Numbered from the stretch's first letter, positions 29,135-38,905 are shown. The stretch: 64,000 bases of DNA from Ktedonospora formicarum (GCF_016587355.1 NZ_BNJF01000006.1:1-64000); one strand, 5' to 3'. Notes: generated from the sequence alone by a model not told the origin. Numbers and translations are program-made.

Positions 29135-32100
29135 ATGGCACTACTTGATGAACGGATTCGTCAGGAGCTTCTCGCGCTCTATCCAGAATTGCTTGCTGCT
29201 GGGGAACTGCGTGTTGGGGCTGACCTTCAGCGTTGTTATGATACCTTCCGTCATAAGTTTGGTCCTGAACAATTGCGTGCACTGGAAGGTGAGGAACTGT
29301 TACATGCCTTGCATGGTCCTAATAAAGATAGCCTTGCCTATTGGTTAGAGTTTAAAGATGATGCGGAGTTCCCTTCGGGGTTTGGCAGTATTGCTGGTGG
29401 AAGCTCATTTAAATTCGGTCTCTTCCTGAAGCGTGATACGGGAACCTGGATGACTGGATCCTCTCAAAACCAGGTGATATTGACTCGTAGACAGGCTATT
29501 GACAAAGCACTCCAGCAGCGTGATCAATTATTAGCTGGAGTTGCTCTTCTAGAGGGTATGCCAGCTCAGGGCACTGATGAAGACTATGAGTATCTTCAGC
29601 AAGAAATGGACCGTGTGGCTCCTGATGTGAGTAATGCGGCCTGGGCCCATAAATATTTTAGTTTGCTTTTTCCTGACAAATTGGACGATTATCATGTGCT
29701 GGAGTATCAGCGTTTTCACTTGATCAAGCTTTTACAAGCACCACCCTCTATTGAAGGACGCTACGCTGCTGGTGGTCGCTTTCTGGCGATTGCTCGTGAA
29801 CTGGAAATGGCTGTGAATACGCTGACGCGCTTAACCAATCATAGAAATGGAGATCCTCATCGTTATTGGCGTCTTGGTACGAGGGGATGGAAAAGTGGCG
29901 AAAACATCTGGGAGCAGATGCGGGATGGTGATTATTGTGCCATCGGGTGGTCAGAGATTGGTGACCTATCTTCCTTGACATACGATGACGCTGGCCGGCA
30001 GGAGATTCGTGCGAAACTACAAGAGGCATATCCTGATAAACACGCCTCAGAGATTGGACGTATCAGTCGCCAATTCCTGGATTTTCGCTGGTCTATTACT
30101 CAAGGCGATCAGGTACTGGCCTCTGACGGAGCGACAGTGCTTGGTATAGGGCGGGTGACGGGTGACTATTTTTACGATGCTTCCAGCACATTCCCACATT
30201 GTCTGCCTGTTGAATGGCTCTCTCTGCAGCCCTGGAAGCAGCCTGATCAGGTTCCTGATATCGAGGGCAAATTGACCACAGTGTATCGAATGAAGCGTGT
30301 GCAGAATTTGATCGAGGCTGAGCGTCGGATTCTGGATGCCAGGCACGATCCTCTATTGCGTCAGAAGCGGGTTCAGACTCTCTCTGGGGACGTAGAACCT
30401 CTTTCTTCTGCATCTGATGATTTTGTATATGAGAGGCCTCTAGAATTGATGCGTTCCAATACAGACATAGATGAGGCTTCATCGCTAAGAGGATGGCGTG
30501 ACTATGTTATCCAGGTGCTAGAGGATGCGGAGGAGCCGCTACGGTATGTAGATATTGCGACGAGAGCCATCGCGTTAGGTATGCAGACACGGGGAAAAAC
30601 TCCTGATAAGACAGTTATTCGTGTGTTAGGAGAAAATCCTCATCTCTTTGAGAAGGTGGACAAAGGCGTCTATGGCTTGCGTGGGAAGCACTATGCTACC
30701 CAGGAAGTTGAGTTTGCTATTCCCCAGCAACGCGAAACATTCCATCAGGCGTTTGAACAAGACGGTGATGAGCAGTTTGATGATGATAAATTAGCGAGAG
30801 TCCCAGAACCCAGACTCTCCCGTTTAATCGCTGAGCTTCGTCGACATGTGTTGGTAGAAGAGTCATTGGTTCGACGCATCTATCATGCTCTCCTTAATGG
30901 TCATGTGATTCTGACTGGCCCTCCTGGAACTGGTAAGACCGAACTGGCTCGTCTGCTTCCAGAAATACTCTGGCGTAGCGAAGATGACACTGCTGAGAGG
31001 CAGAACGACGAAGCTACTTCGAGACAGTGGCAGACAGAAACTGCGTATACGACGACGCTGGTGACTGCAACTAGTGAATGGAGTACTCGCACCCTGATTA
31101 GTAGCATCGTTCCGGTGATTAGTGAAGCGAGATTAACCTATCGCACCCAGTACGGTCACCTAACCGAGGCCATTTTGCACAACTGGATGGCAGCGAAGGG
31201 AGCGCCTGCAACCTGGCATTTCTCAAAACGCAAGTATGTGCAGAACGGTTCCTCGAAATATAAAGGCCATTGGCTGATCATTGACGAGTTTAATCGCGCA
31301 CCAATCGATAGCGCACTAGGTGAAGCTCTGACGGCATTGGGCAATGGTGAATCACTATTAGTGCCTATCGATGGAACCTCAGTACGTGTCCCACTTCCAA
31401 AGGATTTCCGTATCATTGGTACACTCAACAGCTTTGATCGTAACTATCTTAATCAGATAAGTGAGGCACTCAAGCGCCGCTTTGCTTTCATAGAGGTTCT
31501 GCCCCCTACGCGTGTGTATCGACTGCAAGAGCAAAGCATTGTGCTCTACAAGGCATTGTGCGACTTGATACATCTCAATTCTGAGTCCATCAAGTTCGAA
31601 GAGGATAGCACACTGACCTGGGCTAATGTTGTGATGATTGGGACAGATTCGGAGGGAAGCTATACCTGTGCCTGGGAGGGTGAGTCTACGTTCTATCAGG
31701 TCTTCACCGAGATCGCCTGGCCGCTGTTGGAGGTTCTGCGTGTCTACCGCCAGTTAGGAACTGCGCAGGTTATCTCTCTCGTACGCCAGATGCTTACGCC
31801 TGGTATATTGAATGGCTATACTACCTTTGATCAGTGGTTGCAGGCGTTAGATATTGCCCTCTGTGATGTTATTGCCGATCAACTCCAGGTCTTGTTACCA
31901 GATGAGTTGGATGTCTTGCTCTGGTATGTGCGTCTAGACGCGGATGCCTTCATCGAGCGCTATAATATGTTCTTGCTGGGCCTGGCTGGCAAGCCTCGGC
32001 GTCTTAATGCTCACCTGGAGGCCTTAAGCAATATTGTGGAGTCCGAACAAGGGCAGTTGCTGACAGATGAAGAGGTTGAAATCTTGCTGGGGTTGGATGA

Positions 32101-32215
32101 GCCAGCGGTCTCCGCCAATATTCTTCAGGTAGCCTTCCATCTGAATCACCCCGCCTTTAAGCTACCTCAGTTTGCGCGTCGCCTGCGTTCCTATAAAGCG
32201 GAGCGTGGTCTATGA
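29135..32215 (+). CDS. EVE-like/HARE-HTH/McrB-like AAA+ ATPase
   Basis: About 1026 aa from the ATG at 29135 (GGAG lies 11 nt upstream; a TTG at 29126 is in frame). Residues about 245-385 resemble an EVE/YTH-like modified-base reader (Y-W-R-L-G...I-G-W...A-S-D-G-A-T-V-L-G-I-G-R-V-T-G). Residues about 450-525 are a HARE-HTH winged helix. The AAA+ module has Walker A G-P-P-G-T-G-K-T from residue 595, Walker B I-I-D-E-F-N-R-A and the McrB signature T-L-N-S-F-D-R. It overlaps its partner by ATGA, so the two are translationally coupled. It should recognise modified or foreign DNA and power the downstream effector. The AAA+ half is paralogous to the gene at 12528. Confidence 0.85.
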   Translation: MALLDERIRQELLALYPELLAAGELRVGADLQRCYDTFRHKFGPEQLRALEGEELLHALHGPNKDSLAYWLEFKDDAEFPSGFGSIAGGSSFKFGLFLKRDTGTWMTGSSQNQVILTRRQAIDKALQQRDQLLAGVALLEGMPAQGTDEDYEYLQQEMDRVAPDVSNAAWAHKYFSLLFPDKLDDYHVLEYQRFHLIKLLQAPPSIEGRYAAGGRFLAIARELEMAVNTLTRLTNHRNGDPHRYWRLGTRGWKSGENIWEQMRDGDYCAIGWSEIGDLSSLTYDDAGRQEIRAKLQEAYPDKHASEIGRISRQFLDFRWSITQGDQVLASDGATVLGIGRVTGDYFYDASSTFPHCLPVEWLSLQPWKQPDQVPDIEGKLTTVYRMKRVQNLIEAERRILDARHDPLLRQKRVQTLSGDVEPLSSASDDFVYERPLELMRSNTDIDEASSLRGWRDYVIQVLEDAEEPLRYVDIATRAIALGMQTRGKTPDKTVIRVLGENPHLFEKVDKGVYGLRGKHYATQEVEFAIPQQRETFHQAFEQDGDEQFDDDKLARVPEPRLSRLIAELRRHVLVEESLVRRIYHALLNGHVILTGPPGTGKTELARLLPEILWRSEDDTAERQNDEATSRQWQTETAYTTTLVTATSEWSTRTLISSIVPVISEARLTYRTQYGHLTEAILHNWMAAKGAPATWHFSKRKYVQNGSSKYKGHWLIIDEFNRAPIDSALGEALTALGNGESLLVPIDGTSVRVPLPKDFRIIGTLNSFDRNYLNQISEALKRRFAFIEVLPPTRVYRLQEQSIVLYKALCDLIHLNSESIKFEEDSTLTWANVVMIGTDSEGSYTCAWEGESTFYQVFTEIAWPLLEVLRVYRQLGTAQVISLVRQMLTPGILNGYTTFDQWLQALDIALCDVIADQLQVLLPDELDVLLWYVRLDADAFIERYNMFLLGLAGKPRRLNAHLEALSNIVESEQGQLLTDEEVEILLGLDEPAVSANILQVAFHLNHPAFKLPQFARRLRSYKAERGL

Positions 32216-34530
32216 GTCACCAAATACAACACTCACTGTCAGCGGCTACCCAGGAGCGTGGCTTGTGGCTTCAGCATTTGCAGCGCCGCGTCATGCAGCT
32301 TCTCTTACGCCATGACCAGAAGCTGTTTCAGGGGCAATTTCGCACCTTCTATGTGGGGAGTAGCCTCCCCACACTGCCGCTTCTACAGTTCTATGATCGT
32401 CATCTGAAATTACAGTTGTTTAGTGCGGATCTGTTAGATGATATTTTGCCTCGAGTGCGGACACAGTGGGGTTTGCAAACGAGCCAGCTTTCGCTCAATG
32501 AAGAAGCTCCTGTGCGGGGAGAGATCGACTGGGCACGCACAATAGCGCGAACGCTGAGTGAGTCACCAGACCAGCCGCCGCTACGCTTCGATACGCGTCT
32601 GCGCCAGCAGAGCATGCATATTCCCGAGAATGTGCTAGTCGTCGCCATTCTTCTACGTTTTCGTCAAATGGTTCAGGATACGTTGAGTGATGATCAGCGC
32701 GAGGAGACGCTTAGTAACCAGGAGCGCCAGCAACTTGTCAGTATCGATGAGCGGCTAGAGCGCGAATTGGCGACTCCTTATACACGTCCTCTGATAGAGG
32801 ACGCTCGCACAGCTGATCTGGAGACTCTGATACCCCAGGTAAGTGCACAACTGCATCCAGGTGGTAATCCTTACAGAGATTTAATTGCCTGGTGGGAACA
32901 CGTAAGTGCCCTCTACATAGGTGCTACAGGTAATGCGGCTGAGCAGCAGCGCCACCTGACCCTGCTCTCTAAACGTAGAGATGCGCAGATGACCCAGTGG
33001 CTGTATGAACTCTGGTTAGCCCTTGAATTCCTGACCTTCATTCAAGGGGCGCCAGAAGCCCATCTCAGCAACGTAATTGTGACGTGTGATCAATTGCGCT
33101 GGAGCTTTATCTGGGAGAAGCGTCGCTTCCATTTTTACTTCCAGCGCCAACTCTCATCCAGCAAGGATGCTTCACCATCTGCCTGGCAAAATATGCCCAT
33201 GGTGCAGCCTAGCATCACTATCACGCGTGAAAATCCATTAAAGATAGAGCATAAAAACACACTCATCTGGCAGGAGCCACCTTTTGTCCTATCGGCAGTA
33301 TTTCCAATACCTGAGCATGAAGAGCAACGCCTGGGAGAGGCTATCCAACGCCTATTAGGCCTGATGCAGGTGCAACGTGCGCCCCAGGGAGCTCTGTGCT
33401 GTCCTCTTGTGATAGAGCCAGAGCCAGGCCAGGATATCTCTGGTGTTGTAAAACCAGAGGAGAGCCAGTATGCGAATAGCGTGAGCACTCACATTTCGTT
33501 GACACTCTATAAGCTCGCACCTGATTTATCTCTCGATCACCTTCAAAAGCGCCTACATGCTATCCTCTTCCAGGCAGTAGTGTCTCTACCTGAGCGAGTT
33601 GCTCCTGCCTGCCATGGTTTTATGCTCGATGTCGATAGCATCAATGATAGCAATGATAGTCTGCAAGCGTTTGATACTGTCTGCCCTAAGCCTCATATAG
33701 GATCAGGCGTTTTTGATTTAGTACACAGTAAACATCATTGTGGCAGAGATCCCCGTGTCTGTCACATAGTTGGTCAAGTTGCTCTTCCACCTCGGGTTGC
33801 TCGGGTATTGAATATGGATGACCTGAAGTTGCAGATTGATAAACTTCGTGATTATGGTGCTGCATCTCTCCTCCAGATAAGTGATGTAGACCGTGAAAAT
33901 GTAGCTGAACAATTGAGCAGTCAGATTCTGCATAGTGTTGGGAGCATGGTTGAGCAGTACTTTGAGAAGCATGGTGATGTGCAATCACAGGAAAAATATT
34001 TGCGCGAGGTTTTTGGTGATTATTGGAAGCATCATTTGCGCTCTCTAGCGGAAGAAACCAGACATATCCTTCTTAGCGGAGAATATGTCTGGGATGAATA
34101 CGAGAAATCAGGGTTGAAGGATTGGGCTGCACCTGCTATTCAGTATTGTCGTGCGTTAGAACGAGAGATAAAACGTCGAATTTATGCACCTAAAAGATTT
34201 GACTATACAATCAAAGAAAAAAGTTGGACTCTTGGTACTCCAAAGCTTTTATATGAGTCTCGAGAAGGAAAAGGGAATAATCGTTTCAATTGGGACTTGA
34301 TGGTTGAGGTGGCTACTCAATCAGGCGTGTTGCCCAAAGAATTTGAAGTGATTATGAAGAGGTTATATGATGAGCAAGTGTCCAATGCACGAAACGATTT
34401 AGCTCATGGCAAGCCAATAGATAAGCAAAGGGCAAGAAAACTGCGAGAAATAATTATAGGCCATAAAGGGAATGGTATTCTTTGTTGGATCGCTGAAAAT
34501 CTTGATCCCGATAGAGAATATCATCCATAA
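32212..34530 (+). CDS. McrC-like scaffold with inactivated nuclease and C-terminal HEPN RNase-like domain
   Basis: 772 aa. Residues 1-525 align along their whole length with the McrC-like protein at 14910, including the C-P-K-P-H-I-G...C-H-I-V-G-Q cluster. The nuclease residues are gone: R-P-D is Q-P-S334, and D-A-K is S361-A-V363. A new C-terminal region of about 240 residues follows and ends in a helical domain with R727-N-D-L-A-H732, an R-x4-H motif of HEPN RNases. The likely reading is that the McrB ring now controls an RNase rather than a DNase, as in abortive infection. The HEPN call rests on one motif plus helical context. Confidence 0.78.
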   Translation: MSHQIQHSLSAATQERGLWLQHLQRRVMQLLLRHDQKLFQGQFRTFYVGSSLPTLPLLQFYDRHLKLQLFSADLLDDILPRVRTQWGLQTSQLSLNEEAPVRGEIDWARTIARTLSESPDQPPLRFDTRLRQQSMHIPENVLVVAILLRFRQMVQDTLSDDQREETLSNQERQQLVSIDERLERELATPYTRPLIEDARTADLETLIPQVSAQLHPGGNPYRDLIAWWEHVSALYIGATGNAAEQQRHLTLLSKRRDAQMTQWLYELWLALEFLTFIQGAPEAHLSNVIVTCDQLRWSFIWEKRRFHFYFQRQLSSSKDASPSAWQNMPMVQPSITITRENPLKIEHKNTLIWQEPPFVLSAVFPIPEHEEQRLGEAIQRLLGLMQVQRAPQGALCCPLVIEPEPGQDISGVVKPEESQYANSVSTHISLTLYKLAPDLSLDHLQKRLHAILFQAVVSLPERVAPACHGFMLDVDSINDSNDSLQAFDTVCPKPHIGSGVFDLVHSKHHCGRDPRVCHIVGQVALPPRVARVLNMDDLKLQIDKLRDYGAASLLQISDVDRENVAEQLSSQILHSVGSMVEQYFEKHGDVQSQEKYLREVFGDYWKHHLRSLAEETRHILLSGEYVWDEYEKSGLKDWAAPAIQYCRALEREIKRRIYAPKRFDYTIKEKSWTLGTPKLLYESREGKGNNRFNWDLMVEVATQSGVLPKEFEVIMKRLYDEQVSNARNDLAHGKPIDKQRARKLREIIIGHKGNGILCWIAENLDPDREYHP

Positions 34531-34572
34531 GAGAGGGTGGCGAGATTTGAGCAAATCTCGCCACCCTCTCTT
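34529..34572. terminator. Perfect bidirectional terminator between convergent genes
   Basis: A 21-bp perfect stem (AAGAGAGGGTGGCGAGATTTG and its reverse complement) with a 2-nt loop lies between the stop codons of the McrC-HEPN gene (+) and the GmrSD-like gene (-). It can end transcription from both sides. Confidence 0.8.
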
Positions 34573-36415
34573 ACTGTAATTCCTGATCAAAGCGGCTAGG
34601 GTTCCATATCTGTTCACATATGAGCTGATATAAGTGTTGGCGCTCATCAAGATCCTTTTTGGTGAAGGTCTCATATGGTCGGAAGGGGAGGCCGCTTTGT
34701 TCTATAAAGTGTAAGAAGGATGGGTTATTTTTGTAGCAGAGAGGGTGGAGCGATCTGGCCAGGAGATTTTGCCCGTAGTAGTGATCCAGTTTTTCGCTAT
34801 ACGGTTTATCCCCAAAGCTTTGATTGAATCCTCGCGGGAGTAAAAGCAGTCCACCGAAGCGACTGCGATGAATATCAAAATCTTCTTTATGAGAAAACTC
34901 TTCCTGGTGATAACTGTACTTGTTTGACCAGATGTGCTCTATCTCGAAGGGCTTTTTGATGGACTTTGAGGTGTAGGCGACAAAGCTTGATTCAATGCCG
35001 CATTGGGTCTCAATATAGTGGGTCATTCTCGCAAGTATATGGTGAACGTATCGTTTGCTCCAGAGGTTCGAGCGGAACCATGGCACCCCTTTGTCAAAGG
35101 AGTTTTCCATGGTCGTAACTTTCTGTTTCAGGAGCCTGACAAGCGAATGAATATCGAGCCCCCTCATCTCTTTCATGAGATTAAACATAGTATAGACAAT
35201 AGAAGAGTAATCCATAGTGCGGAAGTTGACAGCACGCCTGGCAATGAGGATATCGAGGTAACCGGCGACGAGTCGTATCTTGCGTTGTGTGGTATCGGTA
35301 TCTTCCTCTGGCCGTAGCGGAGCAAGGAGGAGTGGGTATTGAAGCGTAAAGTTATTGTGGGCATTGTAATAGATATATTCTAGCCCGGGGGTCAAGGTCT
35401 CGGCAGCCTGCCGTATACTAATATATTGACTCGAGAAGAATTGCATGTGCTTTGTCACAAAGCCATGAAAATCTTCTGCATTGCTTAATCCAATATCTCT
35501 GCTCTGATCGTGTACCCATTTGTGAAATGTAGTTCCAATAACATCAAAGTCCCCTGGATTCCCCCCTTTTTTATGCTCCCGAATAGAGGATGCGTATTGT
35601 GCGCGTAGCCAGGCCTTAAAAAAGTCGGCATTCTCTTCCTTTCCCGCCCGCGTGAGTTTGAGCATTTGCTCTTTCCAGCGATCATTCGCTTTTGCACGCT
35701 CCTGAGTGTCAGTAATATTGGCGAGAAGATAGCCTTTAAGCATATCAGTAGGGCTCAGGCTCAGGCCACGATCATTCATGGTTTCAAAGATGGTGTAGGC
35801 ATCCTCGTCAGAGAAGGTCGTAATTTCAACCAGATCGACATTCTCCTTGAGCCAATCAATAAAGTAGGGGAGCACACCATTAGCCAGGGTGGGAGGGAAG
35901 AGTCTCTCGATATCGTCATAGCGGGCCAGGATGGTGCGAATGGATTCGGGCTCATTATTTGCGTCAAAACTGATTGCATGCTGGTTATACAGGGCTTCGA
36001 TGCAAGTAGCACGTTCATCAATATCCAGATTAAAGGATTTCTTGCCGTACTTTTCCGAGAAAATAAGGTTGCTGATATCGACGTGTTCATTGTCAGGGCG
36101 ATTCTGCTGGAGGTTATGCAGGTAGATCAAGAGGAGGGTGATTGAGGTAAGACGTTGTTGCCCATCGATAATAAATTTCTTGCCATCTCGATTACTCACG
36201 ATGATTGAGCCTAAAAAGTAGTGCTTATACGTTTCCACGGCGCTACGGGCATGGCCTTCTTCGTAGTCATTGAGAAAATTGGCCTCTAAATCTTCAAGCA
36301 ATTCTCTCACTTGTTTTGCTTCCCATTTGTATTCCCGTTGATAATAGTCAACGGTATATTTTTTATTGCTGAGAAGATCGGCGATGGACCTTGCATGAGC
36401 GTCTATCTTGTTCAT
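34571..36415 (-). CDS. GmrSD-like DUF262/DUF1524 modification-dependent nuclease
   Basis: 614 aa. The N-terminal DUF262 domain has Y-Q-R-E-Y-K-W and the nucleotide-binding F-I-I-D-G-Q-Q-R-L-T-S. The C-terminal DUF1524 HNH-like nuclease has F-E-I-E-H-I-W-S-N, then L-L-L-L-P-R-G-F-N-Q-S and K-P-Y-S-E-K-L. Fused single-chain GmrSD proteins restrict phage DNA carrying sugar-modified cytosine, and related DUF262 proteins include SspE and BrxU. The start ATG has AGAAGGAAG upstream. It stands alone, facing the McrC-HEPN gene. Confidence 0.85.
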   Translation of the reverse strand: MNKIDAHARSIADLLSNKKYTVDYYQREYKWEAKQVRELLEDLEANFLNDYEEGHARSAVETYKHYFLGSIIVSNRDGKKFIIDGQQRLTSITLLLIYLHNLQQNRPDNEHVDISNLIFSEKYGKKSFNLDIDERATCIEALYNQHAISFDANNEPESIRTILARYDDIERLFPPTLANGVLPYFIDWLKENVDLVEITTFSDEDAYTIFETMNDRGLSLSPTDMLKGYLLANITDTQERAKANDRWKEQMLKLTRAGKEENADFFKAWLRAQYASSIREHKKGGNPGDFDVIGTTFHKWVHDQSRDIGLSNAEDFHGFVTKHMQFFSSQYISIRQAAETLTPGLEYIYYNAHNNFTLQYPLLLAPLRPEEDTDTTQRKIRLVAGYLDILIARRAVNFRTMDYSSIVYTMFNLMKEMRGLDIHSLVRLLKQKVTTMENSFDKGVPWFRSNLWSKRYVHHILARMTHYIETQCGIESSFVAYTSKSIKKPFEIEHIWSNKYSYHQEEFSHKEDFDIHRSRFGGLLLLPRGFNQSFGDKPYSEKLDHYYGQNLLARSLHPLCYKNNPSFLHFIEQSGLPFRPYETFTKKDLDERQHLYQLICEQIWNPSRFDQELQ

Positions 36416-36633
36416 TCGCGTACTTTGCTTCCTTCTAGAGCAAATAGCTGCAATATATGTCTAGGTGTTTATAGTATCACAATGGGGGGCGAGCAGTATA
36501 CCATTGAATCGCCGGAACTTCTGCAGTTATAACGTTTAGACGATGAAGATAGGATAAACAATGTAAGGACTATTTAAAATTGGTCCTAAGAAGGTCTTTT
36601 TCAACAAAAGATACCGACAAATATACTATATCT

Positions 36634-37170
36634 ATGGCCGATGAAATTCCTGATCTTCCAGGCTACGTCTCCACAAAGGAAGCTGCAAGGATGCTTGGCA
36701 TCTCAGAGCGACGGATACGCCTGTATATTGAAATGAAACGTCTCCCAGCAGTTCGGGCCGCCGATGTTCTCATGATTCCTCTGGAGAATGTCAAAAGTTT
36801 TACCCGGAAGAATGCTGGTCGCCCACGTAAAAATACTCTTGCCTGGCGAATATCCTCTGCTGAAAACACTCAGTTTATGACCTCTATTTCTGTGCAGGTG
36901 AAGAGCCATCTGAGTGAAGAGCTGATGCATTGTATTGAAGAGATAAAGAATAGCGGGAAACACCTCTTTCCAGGGACGGTTGCCCGTTATATAGCGAAGA
37001 GCGACACCATCGCTGGGCAGATAGACATTGTGTTGATCTGGAGGAGCACTGTCATGCCAAACGAGGCTGAACGCGAACGGGCACTAGAAGCATTTCGACA
37101 AGCATTAGCTGATGTACTAGATTGGGATACTGCTCGGTATAACATTGGGAGCATATTGACGCACACGTGA
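36634..37170 (+). CDS. Excisionase/MerR-type helix-turn-helix protein
   Basis: About 178 aa from the ATG at 36634; a TTG at 36580 opens the frame earlier. Residues 8-60 form a helix-turn-helix of the HTH_17 type (V-S-T-K-E-A-A-R-M-L-G-I-S-E-R-R-I-R-L-Y), as in excisionases and MerR regulators, followed by a G-R-P-R-K basic patch. The C-terminal half (about 100 residues) is unknown. It may regulate nearby mobile or defence genes. It lies divergently from the GmrSD-like gene. Confidence 0.65.
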   Translation: MADEIPDLPGYVSTKEAARMLGISERRIRLYIEMKRLPAVRAADVLMIPLENVKSFTRKNAGRPRKNTLAWRISSAENTQFMTSISVQVKSHLSEELMHCIEEIKNSGKHLFPGTVARYIAKSDTIAGQIDIVLIWRSTVMPNEAERERALEAFRQALADVLDWDTARYNIGSILTHT

Positions 37171-37294
37171 GTTACAAGAGGTATGACCGAATCAACTCGT
37201 GTTGAAGGCATACAAAATTTCCTCTCGTATCAATCAGCGATGCAACTACCTTATGGAAGAGGAGCCATTTTCGTGTCAGAAATGTGCCAGCATT

Positions 37295-37337
37295 CACAAA
37301 TTCTAAGAATGAGTAATTTGTGGGAACGAGGTTCCCA
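37295..37337. promoter_or_regulatory. Two adjacent inverted repeats before the P450 gene
   Basis: CACAAATT (37295-37302) pairs with AATTTGTG (37315-37322), and TGGGAAC-GAG-GTTCCCA (37321-37337) follows at once. Either could end the upstream HTH transcript or serve as an operator. The rest of 37171-37479 shows no gene. Confidence 0.35.
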
Positions 37338-37479
37338 ACGAAAACTTCTCAGCTAGAGTGGACAGACAATAATGAAGAAAACCTGTTACGACAGAGAAGT
37401 AATCCCCTAAACAGCATTCCTCTCGTTTTTGCAATGCAAACGATGTATATATTTACGACCCCTTGCAGGAGTGATATTT

Positions 37480-38829
37480 GTGGCCTTCACATCATCTCAC
37501 CATACACCAATCCCTTGCCTTCCAGGATTGCCTTTGTTTGGGAACGTTTTTGCACTCCGCAATAAACGTTTGGAACTCTTACAGCGTATTAGCCATGAGT
37601 TTGGAGATATTGGAGCATTTCACTTTGGACCAAGCTTGGTTCCAGTTCTGAACTCTCCAGAGTTCATTCGCCAGGTTCTCGTCGATCAAAGCACGGTCTT
37701 TGAAAAGACTGCTACGGTGCGTGCTTTGGGAACACCGGTCCTTGGCAATAGCGTCTTTCTGAGCGAAGGGGAGGAGCATCGCCGACAACGCAGACTCCTT
37801 GCGCCTCATTTCCAGCATAGCCGTGTGGGGAACTATGCCGAGATTATGGTCGACTGCACTGAACGTTTGCAAGAAACGTGGAATGAAGGTGAAGTGATTG
37901 ATCTTGCTGATGAGATGATGCGTCTGACGTTATGGATTATCAGTAAAGTTCTTTTTGATGCAGATATCTTTGGTGAAGAGCGTGAACTGGGTAAGGCTTT
38001 GACGTACACCTTCCGCCATTTCGCTTCTGCTGCGACTAACCCACTTCGCCTGCCTCAATCCTGGCCTACCCCTCAGAATCGACGTGCTCAGCAAGCGCTT
38101 GCTTATGTGAATGCAACTATCTATCGCAAGATAGAAGAGCGGCGCCAAGGCGATAATGATCGTGGGGACTTTCTCTCGAGCTTGCTTCGAGCACAGGATG
38201 AAGAGCACGCGGATGTACTAAGTAATCAGCAAGTTCGCAATGAGATCCTCTCCTTATTCGTTGCTGGCCACGAGACAGTGGCGACCGCCCTGACCTGGTG
38301 TTGGTATCTCCTCTCTCAGCATCCCGAGGTTTACACACGAATGAAATTGGAGGGCGATCGTGTCCTTGCTGGTCGCTTGCCAACGGTTACAGACTTGTCG
38401 AATTTACCTTATACGTTGCAAGTCTTTAAGGAAGCTCTGCGTCTCTATCCATCGGTCTATGCCTTTACCAGGGGATCCACTGCTCCTGTCCAACTTGGCG
38501 AGTATTACATTCCGAAAGGAACATCAGTCGTTATTAGTCCTTATACATTACACAGACGCGCAAAGTTTTTTCCTAACCCCGAACGTTTTAACCCTGACCG
38601 TTTTGCTCCTCAACAGGAGCATGAGCTCGTGCGTTACTCCTATCTTCCTTTCGGTGCGGGCCCTCATATCTGTCTTGGTATGCATTTCGCGCTCCTCGAA
38701 GGCCATCTGCTTCTTGCCACGTTGACGCAGCGCCTGAATTTTGAATTTGTTGGTTCTGAACCAGTAGAACCAGAGCCATTATTGACACTTCGACCAAAGG
38801 GAAAAATTTTGATGAGAGTACGGAGATAA
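37480..38829 (+). CDS. Cytochrome P450
   Basis: About 449 aa from a GTG at 37480, chosen because AGGAG lies 8 nt upstream; the frame is open from 37429. All P450 marks are present: the I-helix A-G-H-E-T-V-A-T, the ExxR motif in K-E-A-L-R-L-Y-P, and the haem loop F-G-A-G-P-H-I-C-L-G, with Cys near residue 398 as the axial ligand. His replaces the usual Arg two residues before the Cys. There is no membrane anchor, so it is probably soluble and needs separate redox partners. The substrate is unknown, and the gene seems unrelated to the defence genes around it. Confidence 0.92.
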   Translation: MAFTSSHHTPIPCLPGLPLFGNVFALRNKRLELLQRISHEFGDIGAFHFGPSLVPVLNSPEFIRQVLVDQSTVFEKTATVRALGTPVLGNSVFLSEGEEHRRQRRLLAPHFQHSRVGNYAEIMVDCTERLQETWNEGEVIDLADEMMRLTLWIISKVLFDADIFGEERELGKALTYTFRHFASAATNPLRLPQSWPTPQNRRAQQALAYVNATIYRKIEERRQGDNDRGDFLSSLLRAQDEEHADVLSNQQVRNEILSLFVAGHETVATALTWCWYLLSQHPEVYTRMKLEGDRVLAGRLPTVTDLSNLPYTLQVFKEALRLYPSVYAFTRGSTAPVQLGEYYIPKGTSVVISPYTLHRRAKFFPNPERFNPDRFAPQQEHELVRYSYLPFGAGPHICLGMHFALLEGHLLLATLTQRLNFEFVGSEPVEPEPLLTLRPKGKILMRVRR

Positions 38830-38840
38830 TCAGGCCATTC

Positions 38841-38867
38841 CAGCAATTGTTTGGTAAACAGCTGGCC
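38841..38867. terminator. Hairpin after the P450 gene
   Basis: CCAGC and TGTTT arms pair with AAACA and GCTGG around a GGT loop. It lies just after the P450 stop and directly before the tRNA-like segment. It has no T-run on the + strand, so termination is only probable. Confidence 0.4.
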
Positions 38868-38873
38868 GGGGGT

Positions 38874-38905
38874 TCGAATCCCTTTATCAGCATCAATGGC
38901 TAGCT
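38874..38905 (+). repeat. tRNA 3'-end-like direct repeat, left copy (possible attachment site)
   Basis: The segment begins TCGAATCCCTTTATCAGCAT and matches 42381-42412 at 29 of 32 positions. With the GGGGGT just before it, it reads like a T-arm plus acceptor strand ending in A-TCA. The body of a tRNA is absent, so it looks like the tail left by integration at a tRNA gene. Confidence 0.5.

Noticed and set aside
38822..38896. A complete tRNA gene
   Set aside because: Only a T-arm and acceptor-like end are present; no D-arm or anticodon arm can be folded.
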